Positions 1 to 9,579 are shown, counted from the first letter of the stretch. The stretch is DNA of 64,000 bases from an uncultured Rhodospira sp. (GCF_937138205.1 NZ_CAKZOT010000045.1:1-64000), one strand, 5' to 3'. A program made the numbers and translations. Notes: generated by a model from the letters alone, not told the origin.

Positions 1-28
1 TTACATGTGCGATGTCCTGTGCGGCCAC

Positions 29-208
29 TCATAGGACGTTCAAGCGATTCCCCTGGGAGACGTACCAGACGTTCTTGACCCCGCCGTAGCTGCCGGTCAT
101 TGGGAACGTGGCGGTGACGGCCAGCATGGCCAGGGCCAGGGCCGCCAGCCCCAGTCCGGTCCACAGGTCGGCCTTGCGCAAGGCGCGCCCGGTCGGATCG
201 TCGCTCAT
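29..208 (-). pseudogene. TctB-like small subunit of a tripartite tricarboxylate transporter, short or broken
   Basis: The 59-codon reading frame begins with an ATG at 208, about 100 bases downstream of tctC on the same strand. It encodes a charged start followed by one hydrophobic stretch (residues about 17-35), as in the first helix of TctB (DUF1468). TctB proteins usually have about 150 residues and four membrane helices, so this product is far too short. After the residues GGVKNVWYVS the frame runs into a stop at 29-31, and neither alternative frame restores the expected second helix. It may be a truncated gene, or the sequence edge may be unreliable here. The position after tctC supports the TctB identity; function is doubtful. 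Confidence 0.45.
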
Positions 209-306
209 GGCGCGCTCCCTGAACGTGTGCGGGCATCGGGTTGACAAAGGAAGCAAGCAGGCGCTGAGCGGGGCCGAAGCCCCGCCCAACCGTCGCCGAG
301 CCAGCC

Positions 307-1326
307 TTACGGCTTTGGAATACCCAGTTCCTCCGGGTTCACCTCGGCGGCGTCCAGCTCCCACAGGGTCCACGAGAACAGGCTTTCCAGGTCCGCGAAC
401 GTCTCGCTGGCCTCGGCGCCGGTCTGGCCGGACAGGATGTAGTAGTTCTCCTCGGCCCATTTCTGCACTTCGGGCGTCGCCAGGGCGGCGTCGAAGGCCT
501 CGGTCAGCTTGGCCTTGACCTCGTCCGGGGCATCGGCGCGGACGGCCATGCCGATGGCCTGCGAGATCGGCAGGTATTCCGCCAGGTCCGGGTAGGCATC
601 GAACGCCGACGGAATGGTGCCATGGTCGGCCAGGTCAAAGCTGTCCGGAGTCAACATGCCCAGGGGCTTCAGACGGCCGCCGCGAATGAGCTGTTGCTGT
701 TCGGCCAGCGAGGTGACGACGATGGTGACCTCGCCCGTCATGGCGGCGGTCTGCGCCGGGGCCGATCCCGGATAGGGGATGAAGTTGAAGTCGGCGCCGG
801 TGCCCTTTTCCAGCGCCAGCAGGTTCAGGTGGTGAATGGACCCGGCCCCACCGGCGGCGGCGTTGATGTCACCGGACCCGGCGGCCTCGACCAGATCGGC
901 CAGGGTCTCGAAGCCCGAGTCGGGGTTGACCGAGATCACGTCCGGCGAGCCACCAATGATGAACGGATACCAGACCTCAAAACGCTGATCCCAGCCGCCC
1001 TGCACGGCGGCGGTCACGCAGCTCTCGGACAGACCGACGATGGTGTAGCCGTTGGCCGGCTGCTGATAGCCGTAGCTCATGCCGAGCGACCCCGCGACTC
1101 CGCCGGGGCGGTTGGTCACGTTGATGTTGACGCCGAGCGCCTGGGCCATGTGCTCGGAGACCACGCGGTTGGCGACATCGGTGCCGCCGCCGGCCGACCA
1201 GACGACGACGTTTGTAATGTCGCGGGTCGGATACTCCTGGGCGCCGGCCGAGGACGCGGCAAGGGCCAGCGACGCGGCCGTCGTGGTCGCGATCAGGGCC
1301 GTCGACAATGGGCGCAAACGAACCAT
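307..1326 (-). CDS. Tripartite tricarboxylate transporter substrate-binding protein (TctC/Bug family)
   Basis: This 339-residue periplasmic binding protein has a signal peptide (residues 1 to about 29, ending SAGA) and then the typical Bug-family opening with YPTRDITNVVVWSAGGGTD, the loop that grips a carboxylate ligand. The length matches the family (about 320-340). The ATG at 1326 follows a good ribosome site, GGAGG, within 10 bases. It would capture a carboxylic acid in the periplasm and hand it to TctA/TctB. The tctB-like piece lies just downstream, and a GntR regulator and a D-2-hydroxyacid dehydrogenase diverge upstream. This suggests uptake of a 2-hydroxy acid or related carboxylate. 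The ligand cannot be read from the sequence. Confidence 0.85.
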   Translation of the reverse strand: MVRLRPLSTALIATTTAASLALAASSAGAQEYPTRDITNVVVWSAGGGTDVANRVVSEHMAQALGVNINVTNRPGGVAGSLGMSYGYQQPANGYTIVGLSESCVTAAVQGGWDQRFEVWYPFIIGGSPDVISVNPDSGFETLADLVEAAGSGDINAAAGGAGSIHHLNLLALEKGTGADFNFIPYPGSAPAQTAAMTGEVTIVVTSLAEQQQLIRGGRLKPLGMLTPDSFDLADHGTIPSAFDAYPDLAEYLPISQAIGMAVRADAPDEVKAKLTEAFDAALATPEVQKWAEENYYILSGQTGAEASETFADLESLFSWTLWELDAAEVNPEELGIPKP

Positions 1327-1410
1327 GTGTTCCTCCCCCGGGATCGGGTTTTTGGGGTGACGGGAAAGCCTGCCCGGACGGTTCGCGCCAGCAGGCCGAG
1401 ACGCTCTCTT

Positions 1411-1452
1411 GCATCCGACAACGGATGCGGTAGTGTATGCATTAGAGGATGC
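1411..1452. promoter_or_regulatory. Candidate GntR-family operator in the tctC/gntR divergent region
   Basis: The 311-base divergent region 1327-1637 contains a perfect inverted repeat, GCATCC-6 bases-GGATGC (1411-1428), followed by another GGATGC at 1447-1452. The repeats lie upstream of both tctC and the FCD-type regulator gene, where an autoregulatory operator would be expected. I see no other clear element in the rest of this gap. Confidence 0.4.
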
Positions 1453-1637
1453 GAGTCAAATGACGGTCACAGTCCATACGGCGCGAAAAGGCGGACCCGT
1501 GACGCCAGGGGGCAAGGGCGATATGATGCCAAAGTGCCGTTGCAACTGATTCTTTTGCGCCGTGCCGGGCGCCGGAATGGTCCGATCGGATCGGGAACGT
1601 TCAAAGGAACAACGCCAATCAACGTGATGATGGGCCC

Positions 1638-2351
1638 ATGGAAACCGGAACCGCAGACCAGAAGACGCCGGTTGAAGACGCGGACTCGGGCGCGACGCGC
1701 CTGTCGCGCGCCGACGAGGCCTATCAGGTCCTCAAACGCCGCATTCTTGACAACGACCTGCCGGCCGGCGCGCAGCTTCTCGAACAGGAACTGGCGGAAT
1801 CCCTGAACATGAGCCGCACGCCCGTGCGCGAGGCGATGGTGCAGCTCGAACGGGACGGGTTGGTGGAGATCCGGCCGCGCCACGGGATGCGGGTTCTGCC
1901 CATTTCCGCCGATGACATGCGCGAGATTTACGACATCCTGACCGCCCTGGAGTCGACCGCCGCCGGGCTGGCGGCGGAGCGGGGTCTGTCCGAGGACGAG
2001 ATCGCCACCCTGGACGTCTGCGTTGCCGAAATGGACGCTGCCCTCGCCGCGAACGATCTGCGGCGCTGGGCGCGCGCCGACGAAGAGTTCCACGCCCGAC
2101 TGACCGAGCTGTCGGGCAACGCCCGCCTGACGGCCCTGGTCGAGGGTTATGTCGAGCGGACCCACCGGGTGCGCATGGTCACGTTGACCATGCGCCCGAA
2201 ACCGACCCGCTCGAACCAGGATCATCGAAAGGTGGTCGACGCCATCCGCCAGCGCGACCCCGACCGGGCGCGGCGGACTCATCGCAGGCACCGCCAGCGT
2301 GCCTCCGCCCTGCTGACCGACCTACTGCGGGCCCGCGAGGGCGGGCCATGA
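1638..2351 (+). CDS. GntR-family transcriptional regulator, FCD (FadR) subfamily
   Basis: The 237-residue protein has a winged-helix domain at about residues 25-95, with the GntR hallmark SRTPVREAMVQLERDGLVE. An all-helical FCD effector domain follows (about 105-225), with the metal-ligand style pattern D...H in ADEEFHARL and a later histidine. FCD regulators usually respond to small carboxylates and repress neighbouring catabolic or uptake genes. It diverges from tctC. Its 3' end overlaps the first possible start of the following dehydrogenase gene, so both are probably cotranscribed. The C-terminus is rich in arginine and histidine. The effector is unknown. Confidence 0.88.
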   Translation: METGTADQKTPVEDADSGATRLSRADEAYQVLKRRILDNDLPAGAQLLEQELAESLNMSRTPVREAMVQLERDGLVEIRPRHGMRVLPISADDMREIYDILTALESTAAGLAAERGLSEDEIATLDVCVAEMDAALAANDLRRWARADEEFHARLTELSGNARLTALVEGYVERTHRVRMVTLTMRPKPTRSNQDHRKVVDAIRQRDPDRARRTHRRHRQRASALLTDLLRAREGGP

Positions 2352-2392
2352 TCCGCGCCCCGGCCGGCGATCCTCAGGCAAAGGAGACCCCC

Positions 2393-3364
2393 ATGCCCAC
2401 CAAGCCCGTGCTGGCCCTGGCCCGCACTTTGCCCGACGCGGTCGAGGCCCGTGCCGCCCGCGATTACGACGTCCGCCCCGCTCCGGTCGATCACCCGCCG
2501 CTGGGCGGCGACGCCCTGGTGGCCCACGCGGCCGGCGCCGACGGCCTGCTGGTGGCGCCCGGCAACGCGGTCTCGGCGGCCGTCATCGACGCGTTGCCGG
2601 ACTCGGTGCGGGTGATCGCCACCTTCTCGGTGGGCTTCGACCACGTTGATCTCGACGCCGCCCGCGCGCGCGGCATTGTCGTCACCAACACCCCCGACGT
2701 TCTCACCGACGCCACGGCGGACATCGCCATGCTGTGCCTGCTGGGCGCCGCGCGCCGGGCCGGCGAGGGCGACGCCCTGATGCGCGCCGGCGCATGGGCC
2801 GGCTGGGCGCCGACGCATATGATGGGCACTCATGTGACCGGCAAGCGCCTGGGCATCGTCGGCATGGGCCGCATCGGCCGCGCCGTGGCGAAACGCGCCC
2901 GCGCCTTCGACATGACCATCCACTACAACGACCGCGCCCCGCTGCCGCCGCATCAGGCGGAGGGTGCGGTGTTCCACGACACGGTCGAGGCCCTGTTGCC
3001 GCAGTGTGAATTTCTCAGCCTGCACTGCCCGGCCACGCCTGAGACCACTGGCCTGATGAACGCGGAGCGCATCGCGCTGCTGCCCCGGGGCGCGATCCTG
3101 GTCAACACCGCGCGCGGCCCCGTGCTTGATGACGCGGCGGTGATCGCCGCCCTGAAGAGCGGCCACCTCGCCGCCGCCGGCCTGGACGTCTACACCGGCG
3201 AGCCCGCCGTCAATCCGGGCTACCGCGATCTGCCCAACACCTTCCTGCTGCCGCACCTGGGCAGCGCGACGGTGGAGACGCGCGAGGCCATGGGGTTCCG
3301 CGCGCTGGACAACCTGGACGCCGTGCTGCTGCGCGGCGAGGCCCCGGGCGACCGGGTGGCGTGA
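2393..3364 (+). CDS. D-isomer-specific 2-hydroxyacid dehydrogenase (glyoxylate/hydroxypyruvate reductase-like)
   Basis: The protein has 323 residues from the ATG at 2393, chosen because AAGGAG precedes it; an in-frame ATG at 2348 lacks such a site. The fold is recognisable from the NAD(P)-binding motif GIVGMGRIGRA near the middle, the NTARGPVLDD segment and the catalytic histidine in LLPHLGSAT. It would interconvert a 2-oxo acid and a D-2-hydroxy acid, for instance glyoxylate/glycolate or hydroxypyruvate/D-glycerate. It follows the GntR gene directly and probably handles the acid imported by the TctC system. The exact substrate is not evident. Confidence 0.85.
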   Translation: MPTKPVLALARTLPDAVEARAARDYDVRPAPVDHPPLGGDALVAHAAGADGLLVAPGNAVSAAVIDALPDSVRVIATFSVGFDHVDLDAARARGIVVTNTPDVLTDATADIAMLCLLGAARRAGEGDALMRAGAWAGWAPTHMMGTHVTGKRLGIVGMGRIGRAVAKRARAFDMTIHYNDRAPLPPHQAEGAVFHDTVEALLPQCEFLSLHCPATPETTGLMNAERIALLPRGAILVNTARGPVLDDAAVIAALKSGHLAAAGLDVYTGEPAVNPGYRDLPNTFLLPHLGSATVETREAMGFRALDNLDAVLLRGEAPGDRVA

Positions 3365-3368
3365 GCCG

Positions 3369-3505
3369 TTACCCCGCGCCCAGGGTGCCCCCCAGCCGCA
3401 GCGTCGCCATCAGGCGCGCCGCCGCTCGCTCGATCAGATCCGGGTCGTTGGCCATGGCCTCGGCCAGGGTCATCGGAGCGGCTACGAAGGGCCGGGCCCC
3501 GGCGC
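3369..3505 (-). pseudogene. C-terminal remnant of an unidentified protein
   Basis: On the minus strand an open frame ends at a TAA (3369-3371) and encodes a plausible C-terminus that includes PMTLAEAMANDPDLIERAAA. It has no start codon of its own, and its upstream side runs straight into the IstB remnant at 3506. It therefore looks like the tail of a gene destroyed by an insertion. I do not recognise the family. Confidence 0.3.
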
Positions 3506-3556
3506 CTGTTCCACCTGATCAGCCGCTTGTACGAGACCACATCGGTGATCGTGGTC
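3506..3556 (+). pseudogene. Fragment of an IS21-family IstB helper ATPase
   Basis: Seventeen codons read LFHLISRLYETTSVIVV, closely matching the conserved C-terminal part of IstB, where the usual text is LFHLISRLYERTSVIVTTN. The match stops abruptly at 3556, where the expected TNLAFGEW continuation is missing. No other IstA or IstB sequence is seen nearby. This is the scar of an IS21-type element. Bases 3557-3644 hold nothing else I can identify. Confidence 0.6.
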
Positions 3557-3644
3557 CCCGTCCAGAGGAGATGATATCGTCGCCAGGGCCGAGTGTGTTG
3601 GTCGGCAGCGGGCTATCTGAGGTCGCCACCGTCTTGGGGCAGCG

Positions 3645-5132
3645 TCAGGTCAACGTGCGGCGGACCGCGTCGCGCCACCCCGCCAGCCGACCGTCGCGAT
3701 CCTCGACCGCCATCGCCGGCTCGAACCGACGTTCCCGCCGCCAGCCTTCGGCGAAGCCCGCCGCGTCGGGCCAGACGCCGGCCTTGTGCCCGGCCAGCCA
3801 GGCGGCGCCGAGGGCCGTCGTCTCCAGCACCACGGGCCGGTCCACCGGCGCGCCCAGGAGGTCGGCCAGACGTTGCATGGTCCAGTCACTGGCCACCATG
3901 CCGCCGTCGACGCGTAGGACCGTACGTTCGCCCTCGACGGACCAGTCCTTGTGCATCGCCTCCAGCAGGTCGGCGGTCTGGTAGCACACGGACTCCAAAG
4001 CGGCCCGCGCCAGTTCCTTCGGCCCCGTCGCCCGGGTCAGGCCGAACAGCGCGCCCCGCGCGTGCGGGTCCCAGTGGGGCGCGCCCAGGCCGGTGAAGGC
4101 CGGCACCAGATAGACCGCCTGCTCCGGGTCGGCCTCGGCGGCCAGCGGACCGGACTGATCGGCGCGGTCGATGATGCCCAGGCCGTCGCGCAGCCATTGC
4201 ACGGCGGCCCCGGCGATGAAGATGGCGCCTTCCAGGGCGTAGGTCGTGCGGCCGTCCAGCCGGTAGCCGATGGTGGTCAGCAGGCGGTTGGTCGAGACCA
4301 CCCGGTCGGTTCCGGTGTTGATGAGGGCGAAGCAGCCGGTGCCGTAGGTGGACTTGATCATGCCGGGCTCGAAGCAGGCCTGCCCGACCACGGCCGCCTG
4401 CTGGTCCCCGGCCACCCCCCGGATCGGAATGGAAACGCCGAAGATCGCCGGATCGGTGGACCCGAAGTCGGCGGCGCAGTCCAGCACCTCGGGCATCAAC
4501 GCGCGCGGGATGTTGAGCGCCTTCAGCAGGTCGTCGTCCCAGTCGCCCCGGCCGATGTCATAGAGCATGGAGCGCGACGCGTTGGTGGCGTCGGTGACGT
4601 GCCTTTTCCCGCTGGTGAGGTTCCAGATCAGCCAGGAATCGACGGTGCCGAACGCCAGTTCCCCAGCCTCGGCGCGGCCCCGCGCGCCCTCCACGGTATC
4701 CAGCAGCCAGGCGATCTTGGAGCCCGAGAAGTAGGGGTCGATAATCAGGCCGGTGCGTTCGGTGATCAGCGGCTCCAGGCCGTCGGTGTCGTAGCGCGCG
4801 CATAGATCCGCCGTGCGGCGGTCCTGCCAGACCAGGGCACGGTGGATCGGCTGGCCGGTCTTGCGGTCCCAGATCAGGGTCGTCTCGCGCTGGTTGGTGA
4901 TGCCAATGGCGGCGATGTCGCCGGCCGACAGACCCGCGTCGGCGAGGGCGAGGCGCACGGTCTCGACGGTCGTGTTCCACAGGTCGGCCGGCGCGTGCTC
5001 GACCCAGCCCGAGCGCGGGAAGTGCTGCGTGAATTCCCTCTGGCCGGTGCCGGTGACCGCATAGCGGTCGTTGAAGACGATGGCCCGGGTCGACGTCGTT
5101 CCCTGATCGATGGCCAGGACGTATCCGCTCAT
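3645..5132 (-). CDS. glpK: Glycerol kinase
   Basis: The enzyme phosphorylates glycerol to sn-glycerol 3-phosphate with ATP in the cytoplasm. The 495-residue protein starts with the FGGY-kinase phosphate loop [12 protein letters not shown]. It also carries the glycerol-binding SGWVEHAP and NQRETT segments, [10 protein letters not shown], and the ADP-binding glycine motif DGGMVASDW near residue 400. The ATG at 5132 overlaps the glpD stop by four bases (ATGA), so the long N-terminal extension of the open frame is not part of the gene. It is the last gene of the glpR-glpD-glpK operon. The product feeds GlpD, and the divergent operon supplies the glycerol. Confidence 0.95.
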   Translation of the reverse strand: MSGYVLAIDQGTTSTRAIVFNDRYAVTGTGQREFTQHFPRSGWVEHAPADLWNTTVETVRLALADAGLSAGDIAAIGITNQRETTLIWDRKTGQPIHRALVWQDRRTADLCARYDTDGLEPLITERTGLIIDPYFSGSKIAWLLDTVEGARGRAEAGELAFGTVDSWLIWNLTSGKRHVTDATNASRSMLYDIGRGDWDDDLLKALNIPRALMPEVLDCAADFGSTDPAIFGVSIPIRGVAGDQQAAVVGQACFEPGMIKSTYGTGCFALINTGTDRVVSTNRLLTTIGYRLDGRTTYALEGAIFIAGAAVQWLRDGLGIIDRADQSGPLAAEADPEQAVYLVPAFTGLGAPHWDPHARGALFGLTRATGPKELARAALESVCYQTADLLEAMHKDWSVEGERTVLRVDGGMVASDWTMQRLADLLGAPVDRPVVLETTALGAAWLAGHKAGVWPDAAGFAEGWRRERRFEPAMAVEDRDGRLAGWRDAVRRTLT

Positions 5133-6661
5133 GGCGTGTGTTCCTCCCTGTCCGGCGGCGCCTGGGGATGCGCCATCCAGTCCTCCAGTGCGGCCGCCTC
5201 GTCCGCCGTCAGCCGCAGGCCCAGCTTGGAGCGCCGCCACAGCACATCCTCGGCTGTGCGCGCCCACTCGCGGTCCATCAGGTGGCGCACCTCGGCCTCA
5301 TACAGGTCGGCGCCGAAATGCCGGCCCAGATCGGCGACAGTGGCGGACTCGCGCAGGATCGTCCAGGCCGCGGTGCCGTAGGCGCGCGCCAGCCGCCACA
5401 GCAGGTCGCGCGGCAGATCGGGATAGGCGGACGCAAGACCGTCCACCAGGGCATCGAACCCGCTCCCCCAGAAATCGCCCCCGGGCAAGGGCGTGTCGCG
5501 GGTCCAGGGGCCGCCCCGCCGGCCCAGCCGCGCCTCGATCTGCTCCAGCATGGCCTCGGCCAGACGGCGGTAGGTGGTGATCTTGCCGCCGAAGATGTTG
5601 AGCAGCGGCGCGCCTTCGCCCGGGTCGGCCCGCAGCACATAGTCGCGGGTCGCGTCCTGCGCCTTGCCGGCGTGGTCATCGAACAGCGGCCGCACCCCGG
5701 AATAGCTCCAGACCACCTGATCCGGCGTGACCGGCGCCACGAAATAGGCGCTGGCCGCCCGGCACAGATAGTCGATCTCATCCGGGGAGATCCGCGCCGT
5801 GCCGGGATCGCCGATGTACTCCTGGTCGGTGGTGCCGATGAGCGTGAAGTCGCGCTCGAACGGAATGGCGAAGACGATCCGCTGGTCCGCGTTCTGGAAA
5901 ATGTAGCACTTGTCGTGGTCGAACAGGCGCGGGACGACGATGTGGCTGCCCTGGACCAGGCGCACGTTGTGGGCGTCGGCGCGGCCCAGGGGGCCGCGCA
6001 GGAAGATGTCCACCCAGGGTCCGGCGGCGTTGACCACCAAGCGTGCCAAGACCGTGCGCTCTTGGCTCGTCGCCGTGTCCTTCAGACGGATCGTCCAGGT
6101 GCCGTCGGTGCGCTCCAGCCCGAGGCATTGGGTGCGGACCATGATCTCGGCGCCCCGATCGGCGGCGTCGCGGGCGTTTAGCACGGTCAGGCGGGCGTCC
6201 TGCACCCAGCAGTCCGAGTACTCGAACGCCGTGTCTAAGCCGGCCCGCAGCGGCACTCCCGCCGGATCGGCGCGCAGGTCGAGGACGCGGGTGCCCGGCA
6301 ATCGCTTACGACCGCCCAGGTGATCGTACAGGAACAGCCCCAGGCGGAGCAGCCATTTGGGCCGCATGGCCTTTTGGTGCGGCAGCACGAACCGCAAGGG
6401 CCAGATGATGTGCGGGGCCATCGCCCACAGCACCTCGCGCTCCATCAGCGCCTCGCGGACAAGGCGGAACTCGTAGTGCTCCAGATAGCGCAACCCGCCG
6501 TGGATCAGCTTGGTGGACCACGACGACGTACCACTCGCCAGGTCGTTCATCTCGCACAGGCCGACGGAGAATCCCCGGCCGGCCGCGTCCCGGGCGATGC
6601 CCGTGCCGTTAATCCCGCCGCCGACGATGAAGACATCGAATGCGGACCGCGAGTCGGTCAT
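5129..6661 (-). CDS. glpD: Aerobic glycerol-3-phosphate dehydrogenase
   Basis: This 510-residue FAD enzyme oxidises glycerol 3-phosphate to dihydroxyacetone phosphate and passes electrons to the quinone pool at the inner membrane. The dinucleotide-binding motif [20 protein letters not shown] is at residues 9-28, followed by the family signature segment [24 protein letters not shown]-type FAD domain fills most of the protein and a C-terminal DUF-type cap helix bundle follows. The length matches the family (about 500). It overlaps glpR upstream and glpK downstream by four bases each, so the three are translationally coupled. Confidence 0.95.
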   Translation of the reverse strand: MTDSRSAFDVFIVGGGINGTGIARDAAGRGFSVGLCEMNDLASGTSSWSTKLIHGGLRYLEHYEFRLVREALMEREVLWAMAPHIIWPLRFVLPHQKAMRPKWLLRLGLFLYDHLGGRKRLPGTRVLDLRADPAGVPLRAGLDTAFEYSDCWVQDARLTVLNARDAADRGAEIMVRTQCLGLERTDGTWTIRLKDTATSQERTVLARLVVNAAGPWVDIFLRGPLGRADAHNVRLVQGSHIVVPRLFDHDKCYIFQNADQRIVFAIPFERDFTLIGTTDQEYIGDPGTARISPDEIDYLCRAASAYFVAPVTPDQVVWSYSGVRPLFDDHAGKAQDATRDYVLRADPGEGAPLLNIFGGKITTYRRLAEAMLEQIEARLGRRGGPWTRDTPLPGGDFWGSGFDALVDGLASAYPDLPRDLLWRLARAYGTAAWTILRESATVADLGRHFGADLYEAEVRHLMDREWARTAEDVLWRRSKLGLRLTADEAAALEDWMAHPQAPPDREEHTP

Positions 6662-7506
6662 GGCGACGGGCCCTCCTCCTCGGGCGCGACCTCGAGTCTT
6701 ACGCCCCCGGCCTCGCAGAGGTCGCGGATGGACTCGGGCGGCGGCTGGTCGGTCACGAAGATGTCGATGTCCGTCAGGGGCGCGATGCGCACCGGCGCGG
6801 TGCGCTCGAACTTCATGGCGTCGGCCACCAGAATGGTGGTGCGCGCGTGGGACAGGATGGTGCGCGCGGCCCGCACCTCGGCATGGTCGTAGTCGAGCAC
6901 CGTGCCGTCATCGGGATCGATGGCTGAGGCGCCGATGACCGCGAAGTCCACCTTGTAGTCCGAGAGGAAGGCCACCGTGGCGTCGCCGATGATGCCGCCG
7001 TCGAACGCCCGCAGCACGCCGCCGGCGACCACCACTCGAACCCCGGGGGCGTCGCGCAGGATGTTGGCCACGTTCAGGTTGTTGGTGACCGTCATCAGGC
7101 CTTCGTGGGCGCGCAGAGCCATGGCCACCTGCTCGGTGGTGGTGCCGATGTTGAGGATGGTCGAGCTGTTGTCGGGGATCAGAGTGGCGACGCGCCGGCC
7201 GATACGCCGCTTGCCCTCGGCGGCCATGCGCCGGCGCGCCTCGTAGCCCAGGTTCGACACGCCGGACGGCAGCATGGCGCCGCCATGCACGCGTTTCAGA
7301 AGATTGCGTTCGCACAGGTCGTTCAGGTCCTTGCGAATGGTCTGCGGCGTCACCTGGAAACGCGACGACAGCCCGTCCACCGTCACCCGCGCCTCGCGCC
7401 GGGCGATGGACAGAATGTCCGACTGCCGTGGGGAAAGCGTTTCCATCATCCCGTCGGCGGCAGGACCGCCCCCTGTTCCGGTGTTCGTTTCGCCCGCTTC
7501 CGTCAT
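6658..7506 (-). CDS. glpR: DeoR-family glycerol regulon repressor
   Basis: The protein has 282 residues from the ATG at 7506; another in-frame start lies at 7560. An N-terminal DeoR helix-turn-helix contains RFQVTPQTIRKDLNDL. The C-terminal DeoRC sugar-phosphate sensor shows NNLNVANIL, the GG(V/I) loop and the D..F.G.SA segment, here DFAVIGASAIDPDDG. By family it represses glp genes and is relieved by glycerol 3-phosphate. It heads the glpR-glpD-glpK operon and faces the transport operon across a 184-base control region, an arrangement typical of autoregulation plus control of the divergent genes. Confidence 0.9.
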   Translation of the reverse strand: MTEAGETNTGTGGGPAADGMMETLSPRQSDILSIARREARVTVDGLSSRFQVTPQTIRKDLNDLCERNLLKRVHGGAMLPSGVSNLGYEARRRMAAEGKRRIGRRVATLIPDNSSTILNIGTTTEQVAMALRAHEGLMTVTNNLNVANILRDAPGVRVVVAGGVLRAFDGGIIGDATVAFLSDYKVDFAVIGASAIDPDDGTVLDYDHAEVRAARTILSHARTTILVADAMKFERTAPVRIAPLTDIDIFVTDQPPPESIRDLCEAGGVRLEVAPEEEGPSP

Positions 7507-7690
7507 GTTGCGGCGCGAAAAAGTTCGCTCACGCGGCCAATGCCTTTCGCGTTCGCTCACTTTTGATCATTTCCAGATGATTTTCCCGAAAAATCGCGCC
7601 CTTAACAACGAAAATTGTCGCCTTGACGTTCGCTTTGTTTCGTTTGATGATGCGGTGTTGTTTCAAGAACGAATTGATGGGAGGAACGGG
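7507..7690. promoter_or_regulatory. Divergent glpR/glpV control region with repeated GlpR-like half-sites
   Basis: Copies of a GTTCGCTC/TTCGTTT-type half-site recur on both strands: 7483-7490 (inside the glpR 5' end), 7523-7530, 7551-7558, 7628-7635 and 7638-7645, plus AACGAA forms near 7607 and 7668. The pair at 7628 and 7638 is spaced 10 bases apart, one helical turn. Enterobacterial GlpR sites are built on TTCG...CGAA half-sites, so these are candidate operators controlling both divergent operons. A GGGAGG ribosome site precedes glpV. Confidence 0.5.
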
Positions 7691-9427
7691 ATGAAAGGCA
7701 CCCTGACGGCCACGGTCGCGTTCGGCGTGATGGTGGCGTTCGCCCTGCCCGCATATGCCGGCATGGAGGAGGCGGAGACATGGATCGACGACGAATTCCA
7801 ACCGTCCGTCCTGTCCCGGGACGAACAGCTGGCCGAGATGCAGTGGTTCATCGACGCCGCCGAACCCTTCCAGGGCATGGAAATCAACGTCCTGTCCGAG
7901 ACTATTCCGACGCACGAGTACGAGTCGCGGGTCCTGACCCAGGCGTTCGAGGAGATTACCGGCATTAAGGTCAACCACCAGCTGCTCGGCGAGGGCGAGG
8001 TGGTACAAGCCGTGCAGACCCAGATGCAGACCAACCGCAACCTGTATGATGCCTACGTCAACGACTCGGACCTCATCGGCACGCACTCGCGCCTGCAACT
8101 GGCGATGAACCTGACCGACTGGATGGCTGGCGAGGGTGCCGACGTCACCAACCCGATGCTTGATATCGACGACTTCATCGGCAAGTCGTTCACCACCGGC
8201 CCGGACGGCAAGCTGTACCAGCTTCCCGATCAGCAGTTCGCCAACCTGTACTGGTTCCGCAAGGACTGGTTCGACCGCGAGGACCTGCAAGCCCAGTTCA
8301 AGGAGCTGTACGGCTATGACCTGGGCGTGCCGGTCAACTGGTCGGCCTACGAGGATATCGCCGAGTTCTTCACCGAGCACGTCAAGGAAATCGACGGCGT
8401 CCGCGTCTACGGCCACATGGACTATGGCAAGCGCGCCCCGGACCTTGGCTGGCGCATGACGGATGCCTGGCTGTCCATGGCCGGCGCGGGGTCGAAGGGC
8501 CTGCCGAACGGCCGGCCGATCGACGAATGGGGCATCCGCATGGAAGAGGGGTCTTGTAACCCCGCGGGCGCCTCGGTCAGTCGCGGCGGCGCCACCAACG
8601 GCGCGGCCGCCGTCTACGCCATTCGCAAGTGGGACGAGTGGCTGCGCCAGTACGCGCCGCCGGCCGCCGCCGACTACGATTTCTACCAGTCGCTGCCGGC
8701 CCTGTCGCAGGGCAACGTCGCGCAACAGATCTTCTGGTACACCGCCTTCACCGCCTCGATGGTCGCGCCGCAAAGCGAAGGCAACAACACGGTCGACGAA
8801 GAGGGGATGCCGCTGTGGCGGATGGCGCCGTCACCGCATGGCCCGTACTGGGAAGAGGGCATGAAGCTGGGGTATCAGGACGCCGGCTCCTGGACGTTCC
8901 TGAAGTCGACGCCCGTGGACCGCCGCAAGGCGGCATGGCTGTACGCCCAGTTCGTCGTGTCGAAGACCGTGGACACCAAGAAAAGCCACGTCGGTCTGAC
9001 CTTCATCCGCGATTCCTCGATCCGGCATGAAAGCTTCACCGAGCGCGCGCCGAAGCTGGGCGGCATGGTCGAGTTCTACCGCTCGCCCGACCGCGTGCTT
9101 TGGACCCCGACGGGCGTCAACGTGCCCGACTATCCGAAGCTGGCCCAGATCTGGTGGCAGCAGATCGGCGATGTGAACTCCGGCGTCTTCACCCCGCAGG
9201 AGGCCATGGACCGTCTCGCCAGCGAGATGGATCAGGTGATGGCGCGCATGGAGCGGGCCGACAAGGCCAACGACACCTACGGCGGCTGCGGGCCGCGCCT
9301 GAACGAGCCGAAGGATCCCGACGAGTGGATCGGTCACGGCGGCGCCAAGCCGGCGCTGGAGAACGAGAAGCCACCGGGCGAGACCGTCGACTACGACGCG
9401 CTCGTCGAGCGCTGGGCCGAGCAATAG
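7691..9427 (+). CDS. glpV: Glycerol ABC transporter, periplasmic binding protein
   Basis: The protein has 578 residues with a signal peptide (1 to about 22, ending AYA) and an extracellular solute-binding type 1 fold. It is unusually long for sugar-binding proteins, as is normal for the glycerol-specific GlpV family of Rhizobiales and relatives. It opens the operon encoding two ATPases (GlpS, GlpT), two permeases (GlpP, GlpQ) and the small GlpU, and diverges from glpR-glpD-glpK. This organisation matches the rhizobial glycerol uptake locus. The ATG at 7691 follows GGGAGGAACGGG. A palindromic repeat lies between this gene and glpS. Confidence 0.88.
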   Translation: MKGTLTATVAFGVMVAFALPAYAGMEEAETWIDDEFQPSVLSRDEQLAEMQWFIDAAEPFQGMEINVLSETIPTHEYESRVLTQAFEEITGIKVNHQLLGEGEVVQAVQTQMQTNRNLYDAYVNDSDLIGTHSRLQLAMNLTDWMAGEGADVTNPMLDIDDFIGKSFTTGPDGKLYQLPDQQFANLYWFRKDWFDREDLQAQFKELYGYDLGVPVNWSAYEDIAEFFTEHVKEIDGVRVYGHMDYGKRAPDLGWRMTDAWLSMAGAGSKGLPNGRPIDEWGIRMEEGSCNPAGASVSRGGATNGAAAVYAIRKWDEWLRQYAPPAAADYDFYQSLPALSQGNVAQQIFWYTAFTASMVAPQSEGNNTVDEEGMPLWRMAPSPHGPYWEEGMKLGYQDAGSWTFLKSTPVDRRKAAWLYAQFVVSKTVDTKKSHVGLTFIRDSSIRHESFTERAPKLGGMVEFYRSPDRVLWTPTGVNVPDYPKLAQIWWQQIGDVNSGVFTPQEAMDRLASEMDQVMARMERADKANDTYGGCGPRLNEPKDPDEWIGHGGAKPALENEKPPGETVDYDALVERWAEQ

Positions 9428-9454
9428 GGTCCGAGTCCACTGCGGATAAGATGT

Positions 9455-9579
9455 CGTCATTGCGAGGCGCGAAGCGACGAAGCAATCCAGGGCAACGGAC
9501 ACCGTCATCCGACCCGCCCTGCATTGCTTCGCCCCGCCAATTTCGCGACGCGAAAAAAAAGGCGGGGCTCGCAATGACG
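9455..9579. repeat. REP/MITE-like palindromic repeat inside the glp transport operon
   Basis: This 125-base element begins CGTCATTGCGAG and ends CTCGCAATGACG, a perfect 12-base terminal inverted repeat. Inner complementary parts (GAAGCAATCCAGGG against CCCTGCATTGCTTC) form a long imperfect hairpin. Related copies are at 35045-35147 and, as a half, near 35415-35441. It fills most of the glpV-glpS gap (9428-9635). Confidence 0.8.

Noticed and set aside
3557-3644. A longer IS21 element next to the IstB fragment
   Set aside because: No further IstB or IstA sequence and no terminal repeats could be read on either side.
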